Program-made: the position numbers and the translations under genes
NCBI RefSeq assembly: GCF_029024945.1
Contig: NZ_CP118976.1
Span: forward strand, 1,426,001-1,490,000
DNA: 64,000 bases
From: Staphylococcus succinus
Lineage (GTDB): Bacteria > Bacillota > Bacilli > Staphylococcales > Staphylococcaceae
Direction of reading: 5' to 3'
Shown: in pieces, positions 18,915 to 26,509 of the stretch
Layout of the letters: every line of letters starts with the position of its first letter
Position numbering within the stretch: the stretch's first letter is position 1
The notes under the pieces: model-generated
What the model saw: only the letters and a program-made list of their open reading frames with translations
Databases searched by the model: none
Told to the model about the DNA's origin: nothing

Positions 18915-19619
18915 TTAATAACCTTCATCTAATTTTTGTATTTTGCCTTTACGGTGCATTGATTTTGCCCAATAACCGAATGGCACATTGAAAACTGTTG
19001 AAATTATTTTTAAGAGATACGTAGTAATAAATATTTCAAATACAGCTGCATTTGGCATAGTACCATAAAAAGCAATCGCCACAAATAATGCCGTATCAAT
19101 AATGTTACTAAAAATTGTACTACCATATGCCCTAATAATAAAAGTCTTATCTGAACTAAATACGTTCTTGATAAGCGAAAAGATTAAGACATCCAAATGT
19201 TGCCCAATAATATATGCTATCACTGAACCAAGCGCAATTCTTGGGACCAGATTAAATATTGCATCTAATGCGCCTTGCGAAGTATCCACTGCTGCAGGTG
19301 TGAAATGTAGAGACATTTGCATGACAATAATCATAACTAATGTTGAACTAAAACCAATCCACACAGCACGTTTAGCAATTTTACGTCCATAAATATCATT
19401 TAATATATCTGTCGCTAAATAAATAGAAGCGAACATGACGTTTCCTAATGTAGCTGAAATCGTAAAAAGATCTACCGTTTTAATCACTTGAATATTTGCA
19501 ATAATTGTTCCGATTGCTATCCAAGCAATTAAGCCATGTTTACCAAAGAGACGATACATAGCTATTAATAATAAAAATGTTACAAAGAAAGTTAAAACAC
19601 CGAATATTTCATTAAACAA
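18915..19619 (-). CDS. ypdP: Queuosine precursor transporter (YhhQ/YpdP, DUF165 family)
   Basis: A 234-residue integral membrane protein with about six hydrophobic segments and the family landmarks LATDILNDIYGRKIAKRAV and VDTALFVAIAFYG-like stretches (here NIIDTALFVAIAFYG). Members of DUF165 import queuine or preQ0/preQ1 for tRNA queuosine synthesis. This assignment is strengthened by the preQ1-I riboswitch immediately upstream. Translation starts at a TTG eight bases after AGGAGG, and that Shine-Dalgarno is part of the riboswitch, so preQ1 should shut off translation. Confidence 0.93.
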   Translation of the reverse strand: MFNEIFGVLTFFVTFLLLIAMYRLFGKHGLIAWIAIGTIIANIQVIKTVDLFTISATLGNVMFASIYLATDILNDIYGRKIAKRAVWIGFSSTLVMIIVMQMSLHFTPAAVDTSQGALDAIFNLVPRIALGSVIAYIIGQHLDVLIFSLIKNVFSSDKTFIIRAYGSTIFSNIIDTALFVAIAFYGTMPNAAVFEIFITTYLLKIISTVFNVPFGYWAKSMHRKGKIQKLDEGY

Positions 19620-19625
19620 TTTAAG

Positions 19626-19668
19626 TTCCTCCTAAATTTTGATAGTGCGGGTGTTTAGAAACCGCAAA
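19626..19668 (-). promoter_or_regulatory. preQ1-I riboswitch
   Basis: On the minus strand the P1 stem TGCGG/CCGCA encloses the loop TTTCTAAACAC. It is followed by an A-rich tail CTATCAAAATTTAGG running into AGGAGG. This matches the compact preQ1-I aptamer: a short hairpin with a C-containing loop, a run of C, then an A-rich tail that folds back as a pseudoknot and hides the ribosome site. It directly precedes a queuosine-precursor transporter gene. Confidence 0.88.
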
Positions 19669-19872
19669 ATTAACAACTGCATCATTTTACCAGAAAACTA
19701 TAAAATTGCAAGAAAGCATTCAATTCTATAATATTTGATTTGTATAAATGTTATAAACACAAATTTAATATTAAACAATCGTAGCCACAAATGATATAAT
19801 ACGACCAAGTGTCAAATCATATTATTGTACATTTACGATGTACTTTCACTTCATTTTTAGTAATACAGGAGA

Positions 19873-20067
19873 GTGACTATTATTCTTACTTACTCTGAGA
19901 AGGAAGCTATTGGTGCAATAGATCATTTAATGAACACCTACTGCAATCAATGTCTACTTAAACACCACATTCGAAAGAACGAAGGCAAAGCCCAAGCACA
20001 TCATTTTTGTATAAATGAATGTTCTATTGGTAAGCAAATTAAACAAATAGGAAACGAATTACAATAA
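19873..20067 (+). CDS. Small zinc-finger protein (C2HCIx2C type)
   Basis: A 64-residue protein with CNQC and, about 25 residues later, HHFCINEC. This CxxC...HCIxxC pattern is that of the small zf-C2HCIx2C (DUF2602) family and should bind one zinc ion. Function unknown. GTG start behind ACAGGAGAG. It is followed 13 bases later by the Nfu_N-domain gene with a strong AGGAGGT, suggesting one operon with cvfC and brxA. Confidence 0.8.
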   Translation: MTIILTYSEKEAIGAIDHLMNTYCNQCLLKHHIRKNEGKAQAHHFCINECSIGKQIKQIGNELQ

Positions 20068-20080
20068 GGAGGTCCTTTAG

Positions 20081-20338
20081 ATGGAAATCATAAATGTTGA
20101 ACCAACACCAAGCCCAAATACAATGAAAATTGTATTAAGTGAACAAAGAGAAGATAATAAATCAAATACCTATACAGTGGTGAAAGAAGGACAACCTAAA
20201 TTTATTAACGATATTTTAGAAGTAGAAGGCGTTAAATCTATATTTCATGTCATGGATTTTTTAGCTGTTGATAAATCTCCTGAATTTGATTGGGACGAAG
20301 TAATACCTAAAGTTACAGCTACTTTAAGCGAAACATAA
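20081..20338 (+). CDS. Stand-alone Nfu_N-domain protein, tandem copy of the cvfC N terminus
   Basis: An 85-residue protein that is almost the same as residues 1-85 of the next gene product: both start with MEI, share VEPTPSPNTMKIVLSE, QPKFINDIL and MDFLAVDK, and end just after the DWD/EEV region. The duplication includes the ribosome site: AGGAGGTCCTTTAG here and AGGAGGTTCCTTTA before cvfC. Nfu_N domains occur in iron-sulfur scaffold proteins, but this copy has no cysteines, so it is unlikely to carry a cluster. It looks like a functional open frame, not a decaying fragment. Confidence 0.88.
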   Translation: MEIINVEPTPSPNTMKIVLSEQREDNKSNTYTVVKEGQPKFINDILEVEGVKSIFHVMDFLAVDKSPEFDWDEVIPKVTATLSET

Positions 20339-20354
20339 TAAGGAGGTTCCTTTA

Positions 20355-21470
20355 ATGGAAATAATTCGTGTTGAACCAACACCGAGCCCAAACACAATGA
20401 AAATTGTATTGAGTGAGAAAAGGGAAGACAATAAATCAAATACGTATACGTCAGTTAAAGATGAACAACCTAAATTTATTAATGACATATTAGCAATCGA
20501 AGGCGTCAAATCTATATTTTATGTTATGGATTTTTTAGCTGTTGATAAGCAACCTAAATTTGATTGGGAGGATGTTTTGCCTAGCGTGACTGCTATGCTT
20601 AATGCCGAAGAAGAAACTGCTAGCCAGCCAATACCAGATGAACATTTTGGTGAAGTTAAAGCAGAAGTCTTAACATTCAAAGGTATTCCGTATCAAATCA
20701 AGCTTACTACAAGTAATGAAGAAAAACGTAAACAATTACCAGAGATTTTTATTGATAGTATGTTAGCAGCACAAAAAGATTCTGATAATATTGTTTTTCT
20801 TCGTAAGTGGGAAGACCTAGGCATACGTTATGGGGAGCTAGATGATATCTTAAATGAAGTTTTTGACGAAATCATAGCACTCTATCCTGACGAAAAATTA
20901 AAGTCTCTTGTTGATGAAGCACTAAAAACAGACATCGTAGTACCTCAAAAACAATATCAACATGTGACGTTAGAAGAATATCAAGCAGCAGATAACTGGA
21001 AAGAACGTCTTAGAATGTTAAAATCATTTCCGACACCCACAGAACAAGATTTCCCTTTACTAGGTGAGGCGTTAAATGAAGAACAAAAAGTACCGTTAAG
21101 ACGTGAAGCAGTTGTACTACTTGGTATGATTGAAAATGAATCTGTGTTGCCTTATCTATATAAAGGACTGCAAGACAAAAGTCCTGCAGTAAGACGTACA
21201 GCAGGAGATTGTTTAAGCGATTTAGGTTTCAAACAAGCCTTACCAGAAATGGAAAAAGCTTTAGAGGATCCTCAAAAAATTGTACGTTGGAGAGCTGCTA
21301 TGTTTATATTCGATGAAGGTGGACCTGAACAATTAGCGTCTTTAAAAAAACATATAGATGATCCAGCTTACGATGTAAAACTTCAAATAGAAATGGCTAT
21401 TTCTAGAATTGAAAATGGTGATGAAGCATTAGGCTCTGTTTGGAAACAAATTGCTAACAGAAATAAGTAA
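20355..21470 (+). CDS. cvfC: Conserved virulence factor C
   Basis: A 371-residue protein collinear with S. aureus CvfC, which affects virulence-gene expression and haemolysin production by an unclear route. Residues 1-86 form an Nfu_N domain, the middle part (about 95-190) is specific to the family, and from about 215 onward HEAT-like helical repeats appear (LRREAVVLLGMIENESVLPYL, SPAVRRTAGDCLSDLG, KIVRWRAAMFIF). The N-terminal domain is duplicated as a separate gene directly upstream. Start is an ATG behind AGGAGGTT; brxA follows 33 bases downstream. Confidence 0.93.
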   Translation: MEIIRVEPTPSPNTMKIVLSEKREDNKSNTYTSVKDEQPKFINDILAIEGVKSIFYVMDFLAVDKQPKFDWEDVLPSVTAMLNAEEETASQPIPDEHFGEVKAEVLTFKGIPYQIKLTTSNEEKRKQLPEIFIDSMLAAQKDSDNIVFLRKWEDLGIRYGELDDILNEVFDEIIALYPDEKLKSLVDEALKTDIVVPQKQYQHVTLEEYQAADNWKERLRMLKSFPTPTEQDFPLLGEALNEEQKVPLRREAVVLLGMIENESVLPYLYKGLQDKSPAVRRTAGDCLSDLGFKQALPEMEKALEDPQKIVRWRAAMFIFDEGGPEQLASLKKHIDDPAYDVKLQIEMAISRIENGDEALGSVWKQIANRNK

Positions 21471-21503
21471 TGAAATAATCTTAGAAATATAGGAGTGTTA
21501 TAA

Positions 21504-21938
21504 ATGAATGCATATGAAGCTTATATGAACGAATTAGCTACACAAATGCGTAGTGAACTGACAGGTCGAGATTTTCAAAGTCTAGAAACACCAGACGATG
21601 TTATTAACCATATGAATAATGTAGCAGCAGATGACACTACATTTGTTGTAATAAACTCTACATGTGGTTGTGCAGCTGGTTTAGCTAGACCTGCTGCAGT
21701 TACAGTGGTTGAACAAAACGATAAAAAACCAACACATAAAGTTACTGTATTTGCAGGACAGGATAAAGCAGCAACTGAAGAGATGAGATCTTATATCCAA
21801 CAAATCCCTTCAAGTCCATCATACGCATTATTCAAAGGAAAAGAATTGCAACACTTTATCCCACGTGAACATATTGAAGGTAGAGATATACAAGATATTT
21901 GCATGGACATAAAAGATGCTTTTGATGAACATTGCTAA
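21504..21938 (+). CDS. brxA: Bacilliredoxin BrxA
   Basis: De-bacillithiolating thioredoxin-like protein of the YphP/YqiW family. The 144-residue protein has the hallmark CGC at positions 54-56 (NSTCGCAAGLARP); the first cysteine attacks bacillithiol mixed disulfides. In S. aureus the copy located beside cvfC and thyA is the one named BrxA, and the location here is the same. ATG start behind TAGGAGTG; followed by a terminator. Confidence 0.93.
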   Translation: MNAYEAYMNELATQMRSELTGRDFQSLETPDDVINHMNNVAADDTTFVVINSTCGCAAGLARPAAVTVVEQNDKKPTHKVTVFAGQDKAATEEMRSYIQQIPSSPSYALFKGKELQHFIPREHIEGRDIQDICMDIKDAFDEHC

Positions 21939-21992
21939 TTATACAATCAGTTAATCATTGTTTTTCAAGCTCAAATATCTAAATATTTGAAT

Positions 21993-22043
21993 CAGTTCCC
22001 AAATCCTGAAACTAGCGCTAAGGCTTTTGGGGGCTGTTTTTTT
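21993..22043 (+). terminator. Terminator after brxA
   Basis: CAGTTCCCAAA pairs with TTTGGGGGCTG (with G-U pairs) over a 22-base loop and is followed by seven T residues. Confidence 0.8.
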
Positions 22044-22059
22044 ATGTTATTCTTTATTT

Positions 22060-22073
22060 TTCAAACGTTTTCA
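22060..22073. promoter_or_regulatory. Possible CcpA (cre) site upstream of thyA
   Basis: On the minus strand TGAAAACGTTTGAA matches 12 of 14 positions of TGWAANCGNTNWCA. It lies about 130 bases upstream of thyA, close to a TATACT at 22086. Function not proven. Confidence 0.35.
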
Positions 22074-22202
22074 TTAAAAATGTTGTATACTCAATTTAAC
22101 TTAAGTTATTTTTACACAATTAATAGGTATTTCTTTTAATTACCACCAAATTCAAATAAGATAAATATAAATAACTATGGAATGGAAAGGCGCGTGGCTG
22201 TT

Positions 22203-23159
22203 ATGCTAAATACGTTTGATCAATCGTATCATGATTTATGCGAAGAAATTTTAGAAATAGGAAAGCAAAAAAATGATCGTACTAATACAGGCACTATTTC
22301 TAAATTTGGGCATCAATTACGATTTGATTTAACAAAAGGATTTCCTTTGTTAACTACAAAAAAAGTGTCCTTTAAATTAATCGCAACTGAATTATTATGG
22401 TTTATTAAAGGGGATACTAATATTAAATATCTTCTTCACTATAATAATAATATTTGGAATGAATGGGCTTTTGAAAAATATATTCATTCTTCTGATTATA
22501 GTGGCCCTGACATGACTGATTTTGGTCACAGAGCTCAATCAGATGAAGCTTTTAATGTACTATATAAAGAAGAAATGCAAAAATTTAAATATAACATCTT
22601 AAACGATGATGATTTTGCAAAAAAATATGGAGATTTAGGTAATGTATATGGTAAACAGTGGAGAGATTGGGTAGATAAAGATGGGAACCGTTTTGATCAA
22701 CTTAAAACTGTCATCGAACAAATCAAGCATAACCCTAATTCTCGTCGTCATATAGTATCAGCATGGAATCCAACAGAAATTGATACAATGGCCTTACCAC
22801 CTTGTCATACGATGTTTCAATTTTATGTACAAGATGGGAAGGTGAGTTGTCAATTATATCAAAGAAGTGCTGATATATTTTTAGGGGTTCCTTTTAATAT
22901 TGCGAGTTATAGTTTATTAACACATTTAATTGCGAAGGAATGTGGCTTAGAAGTTGGAGAGTTTATTCATACTTTTGGTGATGCCCATATTTATTCGAAT
23001 CATATCAATGCGATTGAAACGCAACTATCTCGTGATAGCTTTGATGCACCTCAATTGAAAATTAATACTGACGCATCCATATTTGATATTAATTACGAAG
23101 ATTTAGAAATCATTAATTACAAATCGCATCCATCAATTAAAGCACCAATTGCAGTATAA
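22203..23159 (+). CDS. thyA: Thymidylate synthase
   Basis: Converts dUMP to dTMP with methylene-tetrahydrofolate. The 318-residue ThyA-type protein has the dUMP/folate residues in NDRTNTGT and the catalytic cysteine in ALPPCHTMFQF, followed by QRSADIFLGVPFNIASY. The start at 22203 (MLNTFDQ) is chosen from the conserved N terminus; ATG codons upstream at 22177 and 22182 would add non-conserved residues, and the ribosome site (GAAAGG or CGTGG) is weak. dfrA follows 41 bases downstream, and the pair recycles the dihydrofolate made by this enzyme. Confidence 0.96.
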   Translation: MLNTFDQSYHDLCEEILEIGKQKNDRTNTGTISKFGHQLRFDLTKGFPLLTTKKVSFKLIATELLWFIKGDTNIKYLLHYNNNIWNEWAFEKYIHSSDYSGPDMTDFGHRAQSDEAFNVLYKEEMQKFKYNILNDDDFAKKYGDLGNVYGKQWRDWVDKDGNRFDQLKTVIEQIKHNPNSRRHIVSAWNPTEIDTMALPPCHTMFQFYVQDGKVSCQLYQRSADIFLGVPFNIASYSLLTHLIAKECGLEVGEFIHTFGDAHIYSNHINAIETQLSRDSFDAPQLKINTDASIFDINYEDLEIINYKSHPSIKAPIAV

Positions 23160-23200
23160 TTTTATTAAAATATTAAATTCAAACAACAAGGAGGAAAATT

Positions 23201-23686
23201 ATGACACTTTCAATACTTGTAGCACATGATCAACAACGTGTCATAGGGGTGAACAACCAATTACCTTGGCATTTACCTAATGATCTTAAACATGTCAAGT
23301 CCTTAACTACAGGCAACACACTTGTTATGGGGCGTGCTACATTTGATTCCATCGGAAAACCACTTCCGAACAGAAAGAATGTAGTGTTAACAAGAAATAA
23401 ATCTTTTAAACATGAAGGTGTAGATGTCATTCATTCAATGGATGAAATTATGTCTTTACCCGGGCATGTATTCATATTTGGAGGACAATCCTTATTTGAA
23501 GAAATGATTGATAAAGTTGATGACATGTACATTACAGTCATTGAAGATAAATATAATGGAGATACTTTTTTCCCACCTTATACATTTAAAAATTGGGAAA
23601 TTGAATCATCGGTTAAAGGTGAATTAGATGATAAAAATACGATTCCTCACACTTTTTTACATTTAATACGTAAGGAAACTTCATAG
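23201..23686 (+). CDS. folA: Dihydrofolate reductase (chromosomal, trimethoprim-sensitive type)
   Basis: NADPH-dependent reduction of dihydrofolate to tetrahydrofolate. The 161-residue protein carries VIGVNNQLPWHLPNDLK with catalytic Asp27, and VFIFGGQSLFEEMID. The phenylalanine in SLFEE corresponds to the position (Phe98 in mature S. aureus numbering) that is Tyr in the trimethoprim-resistant S1 enzyme, so by sequence this one is of the sensitive kind. Strong AAGGAGG site. It lies between thyA and fakB2 in one operon. Confidence 0.96.
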   Translation: MTLSILVAHDQQRVIGVNNQLPWHLPNDLKHVKSLTTGNTLVMGRATFDSIGKPLPNRKNVVLTRNKSFKHEGVDVIHSMDEIMSLPGHVFIFGGQSLFEEMIDKVDDMYITVIEDKYNGDTFFPPYTFKNWEIESSVKGELDDKNTIPHTFLHLIRKETS

Positions 23687-23696
23687 GAGGAAAAAT

Positions 23697-24536
23697 ATGA
23701 ATAAAAAGAAAATTGTAACTGATTCTACTTCAGATTTATCTCAATCGTATTTAAGAGAAAATGATATTCACGTAGTACCACTTAATTTAACTATTGATGG
23801 AGAAGCGTTCATTGATCAAATTGATATCTCTTCTGAAGAATATATTCAAAAAATCGAAGACAATGCTGATGTAAAGACGAGTCAACCTGCAATTGGAAAA
23901 TTTATTGAACTATATGATGAACTAGGGAAAGATGGCTCTGAAATTATTAGTATTCACATGACTTCAGGTCTGAGCGGAACTTATCAAACAGCTTTACAAG
24001 CGAGCCAAATGACAGAAAGCAATGTTACCGTAATAGATTCTAAATCTATTTCATATGGTTTAGGATATCAAATACAACACATCGTTGATTGGAATAATGA
24101 GGGCTTACCAACAGAGACTATCATTTCTGAGTTAGTCGAACTACAGAAGAATATTAAACTTTATGTCGTTATCGGCCAATTAAACCAGTTAATCAAAGGT
24201 GGCCGTATCAGTAAAACCAAAGGTCTTATAGGTAACATGATGAAAATTAAACCTGTCGGTACTTTAGTTGATGGTAAGATTGAGTTAGTTCATAATTCAC
24301 GTACACAGAACGCTAGTATACAATTTCTAAAAAAAGAAATAAGTACGTTTATTGGCAACAAGAATATTAAATCTATTGGAATTGCGCACGCTAACATTAT
24401 CGAATTTGTAGATAAAGTTAAAAAGCACTTTTCTGAAGAATTCAATTTCACGCAATTTGATACAAATGTTACAACACCGGTCATTACAACACATACTGGT
24501 CAAGGTGCTATTGGTTTAGTTGTGTTAAGATCTTAA
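23697..24536 (+). CDS. fakB2: Fatty acid kinase binding subunit FakB2 (DegV family)
   Basis: DegV-fold protein that binds a fatty acid and presents it to the kinase FakA for phosphorylation, feeding exogenous fatty acids into phospholipids. The 279-residue protein has the N-terminal VTDSTSDLS, HMTSGLSGTYQTA and LIKGGRISKTKGLIG, with C-terminal TTPVITTHTGQGAIGL. Its place after thyA-dfrA matches FakB2, the copy preferring unsaturated fatty acids in S. aureus, rather than FakB1. Ten bases after dfrA with GGAGG. Confidence 0.92.
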   Translation: MNKKKIVTDSTSDLSQSYLRENDIHVVPLNLTIDGEAFIDQIDISSEEYIQKIEDNADVKTSQPAIGKFIELYDELGKDGSEIISIHMTSGLSGTYQTALQASQMTESNVTVIDSKSISYGLGYQIQHIVDWNNEGLPTETIISELVELQKNIKLYVVIGQLNQLIKGGRISKTKGLIGNMMKIKPVGTLVDGKIELVHNSRTQNASIQFLKKEISTFIGNKNIKSIGIAHANIIEFVDKVKKHFSEEFNFTQFDTNVTTPVITTHTGQGAIGLVVLRS

Positions 24537-24668
24537 TATACAATTTTGCTATATAAGTTACATTCTTTTTAATACTTTAGTCTTAAATATTATATATACA
24601 ATCAATTTTATAGCATATCTCTTAAAATAATGGTAACTTTATGACAAAATAAATATAGGAGGACTAAT

Positions 24669-25196
24669 ATGGCATATGCAACATTAGCCGGAGGATGTTT
24701 CTGGTGTTTAGTTAAACCATTTACTTCTTATCCAGGTATCGAAAGTGTTGTTTCAGGCTATAGTGGTGGACATGTGGATAATCCCACTTATGAAACTGTA
24801 AGTACGAACCAAACTGGACATGTAGAAGCTGTCCAAATCACTTACGACTCTGAAATAACTTCATTTGAAAATATATTAGATGTATACTTTAAAACTTTTG
24901 ATCCAACTGATAATGGAGGTCAGTTTTTTGACCGTGGCGAACATTATGAACCTGCAATTTTTTATCATGACATTGATCAGAAAAAAGCTGCCGAAGCCAA
25001 AATACAGCAATTAAATGAGCAAGATGTATTTAATAGCCCTGTAATAACACCCATAAAACCATATAAAAACTTTTACCCTGCGGAGTCTTATCATCAAGAC
25101 TACTATAAAAAGAATCCACTACATTATGAACAATATCAACGTGGATCAGGTAGAAAAGGTTTTATCGAAAAACATTGGGGGAAACAAAATGATTAA
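24669..25196 (+). CDS. msrA: Peptide methionine-S-sulfoxide reductase MsrA
   Basis: Repairs methionine-S-sulfoxide in proteins. The 175-residue protein has the catalytic motif GGCFWC at residues 8-13, with Cys10 as the nucleophile, and GYSGGHVDNPTYE. No cysteine occurs in the C-terminal tail, so recycling must use Cys13 or an external thiol. It overlaps msrB by eight bases, consistent with coupled translation. The 130 bases upstream hold no other feature I can name. Confidence 0.95.
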   Translation: MAYATLAGGCFWCLVKPFTSYPGIESVVSGYSGGHVDNPTYETVSTNQTGHVEAVQITYDSEITSFENILDVYFKTFDPTDNGGQFFDRGEHYEPAIFYHDIDQKKAAEAKIQQLNEQDVFNSPVITPIKPYKNFYPAESYHQDYYKKNPLHYEQYQRGSGRKGFIEKHWGKQND

Positions 25197-25617
25197 AAAA
25201 AACAAAAACGATTTAAATGAAATGGAATATTTAGTAACACAAGAAAATGGTACTGAACCACCATTTAGAAATGAATATTGGAATCACTTTGATAAAGGTA
25301 TTTATGTAGATAAGCTTTCAGGTAAGCCTTTATTTACTTCAGAAGAAAAATTTGAATCTGATTGTGGTTGGCCAAGTTTTTCGAAAGCATTAGATGACGA
25401 CGAAATCGTTGAACTTGTAGATAAAACAATGGGTATGGTGCGTACTGAGGTCCGTTCAGAAGATGCTGATAGTCATTTAGGACATGTCTTTAACGATGGT
25501 CCAAAAGAAAGTGGCGGATTAAGATATTGTATAAATTCAGCAGCAGTACAATTTATACCGTTTGAAAAGCTTGATGAATTAGGTTATGGCGAATTAAAAA
25601 AACACTTTGAAAAATAA
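25189..25617 (+). CDS. msrB: Peptide methionine-R-sulfoxide reductase MsrB
   Basis: Stereochemical partner of MsrA. I start it at the ATG at 25189, preceded by GGGGGAA inside the msrA end; a longer open frame from 25126 would lie deep in msrA. The 142-residue protein has DCGWPSF (Cys59), SHLGHVFNDGP and RYCINSAA with catalytic Cys114. The paired CxxC zinc site of other MsrB forms is absent, so this is the zinc-free type as in Bacillus. crr follows 14 bases downstream. Confidence 0.95.
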   Translation: MIKKNKNDLNEMEYLVTQENGTEPPFRNEYWNHFDKGIYVDKLSGKPLFTSEEKFESDCGWPSFSKALDDDEIVELVDKTMGMVRTEVRSEDADSHLGHVFNDGPKESGGLRYCINSAAVQFIPFEKLDELGYGELKKHFEK

Positions 25618-25631
25618 GGAGCGAACACATT

Positions 25632-26132
25632 ATGTTTAAAAAATTATTTGGTAAAGGTAAAGAAATTAATAAAGATAGCTCAATTTATGCACCAATTACA
25701 GGTGAATATGTAAAAATCGAAGATATTCCGGATCCAGTTTTCGCACAGAAAATGATGGGCGAAGGTTTCGGAGTTAATCCAACAGAAGGAGAAGTTGTTT
25801 CTCCAATTGATGGTAAAGTAGATAACGTATTTCCAACGAAACATGCAATTGGTTTGAAAGCTGAAAACGGTTTAGAATTATTGGTTCATATTGGCTTAGA
25901 CACTGTACAATTAGATGGTGAAGGTTTTGAAATATTAGTTGAAAGTGGCGATACAGTAAATGTAGGCGATCCAATTTTACGTTTTGATTTAGAGTATATT
26001 AAAGAAAATGCTAAATCAGTTATTTCACCAATTATTATTACAAACTCTGACAATACTTCATCTATTTCGGTCTCTGAAGTAAGTTCTGTAGTTAAAGGCG
26101 ACACAAAAATTGTTGATGTGACAATGAACTAA
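25632..26132 (+). CDS. crr: Glucose-type PTS EIIA component
   Basis: A 166-residue soluble phosphocarrier of the sugar phosphotransferase system. The active-site histidine is His86 in LLVHIGLDTVQL, with supporting His71 in PTKHAIG. As a free EIIA-Glc it can supply several sugar permeases lacking their own A domain. The position after msrAB, not beside a permease, is the known staphylococcal arrangement. Its stop overlaps the next start by one base. Confidence 0.93.
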   Translation: MFKKLFGKGKEINKDSSIYAPITGEYVKIEDIPDPVFAQKMMGEGFGVNPTEGEVVSPIDGKVDNVFPTKHAIGLKAENGLELLVHIGLDTVQLDGEGFEILVESGDTVNVGDPILRFDLEYIKENAKSVISPIIITNSDNTSSISVSEVSSVVKGDTKIVDVTMN

Positions 26133-26353
26133 TGAAAGATCATTCATTCTATCAATTTGTGTTAACGGTCAGAGGCCGTAAGGATGAAAAAGGCACGCTT
26201 GCAGAAGAAATCTTTGACGATTTATCTTTTCCAAGACATGCAAAAGAATTTCATGTTTTATCTGATTATATTGAAACGCAAAGTAACTACACAATTTCTA
26301 TGTCCGTATTTGACGATTTATACGAAGAATATACAGAATGGCTAAAATTTTAA
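26132..26353 (+). CDS. yozE: YozE family protein (DUF1250/UPF0346)
   Basis: A 73-residue helical protein with the family landmarks FYQFVLTVRGRKDEKG, LAEEIFDD and SFPRHAKEFHVLSDYIE. Members bind nothing known and have no assigned function. The ATG overlaps the crr stop by one base, so it is translated by coupling. It ends the msrA-msrB-crr-yozE operon. Confidence 0.9.
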   Translation: MKDHSFYQFVLTVRGRKDEKGTLAEEIFDDLSFPRHAKEFHVLSDYIETQSNYTISMSVFDDLYEEYTEWLKF

Positions 26354-26412
26354 TCATTTCATGTTTGTAGATATATCTTTAAGTATATTACAATATTAAA
26401 GTGTCATATATG

Positions 26413-26455
26413 GAGCAGGGATTAATCGAATAAGGATCAATCCCTGCTCTTTTAT
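26413..26455 (+). terminator. Terminator after yozE
   Basis: GAGCAGGGATT pairs with AATCCCTGCTC, the stem extending further with one mismatch, followed by a T-rich tract. Confidence 0.9.
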
Positions 26456-26509
26456 TTTAATTTTAATGCGCCAGCAACTATTTTTACATAAGTATTAGGA
26501 AGTGATGAA

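Noticed and set aside
23201..23686. Acquired trimethoprim-resistant dfrA
   Set aside because: The residue matching Phe98 is Phe, the gene lies in its native thyA-fakB2 operon, and the sequence is of the housekeeping type.
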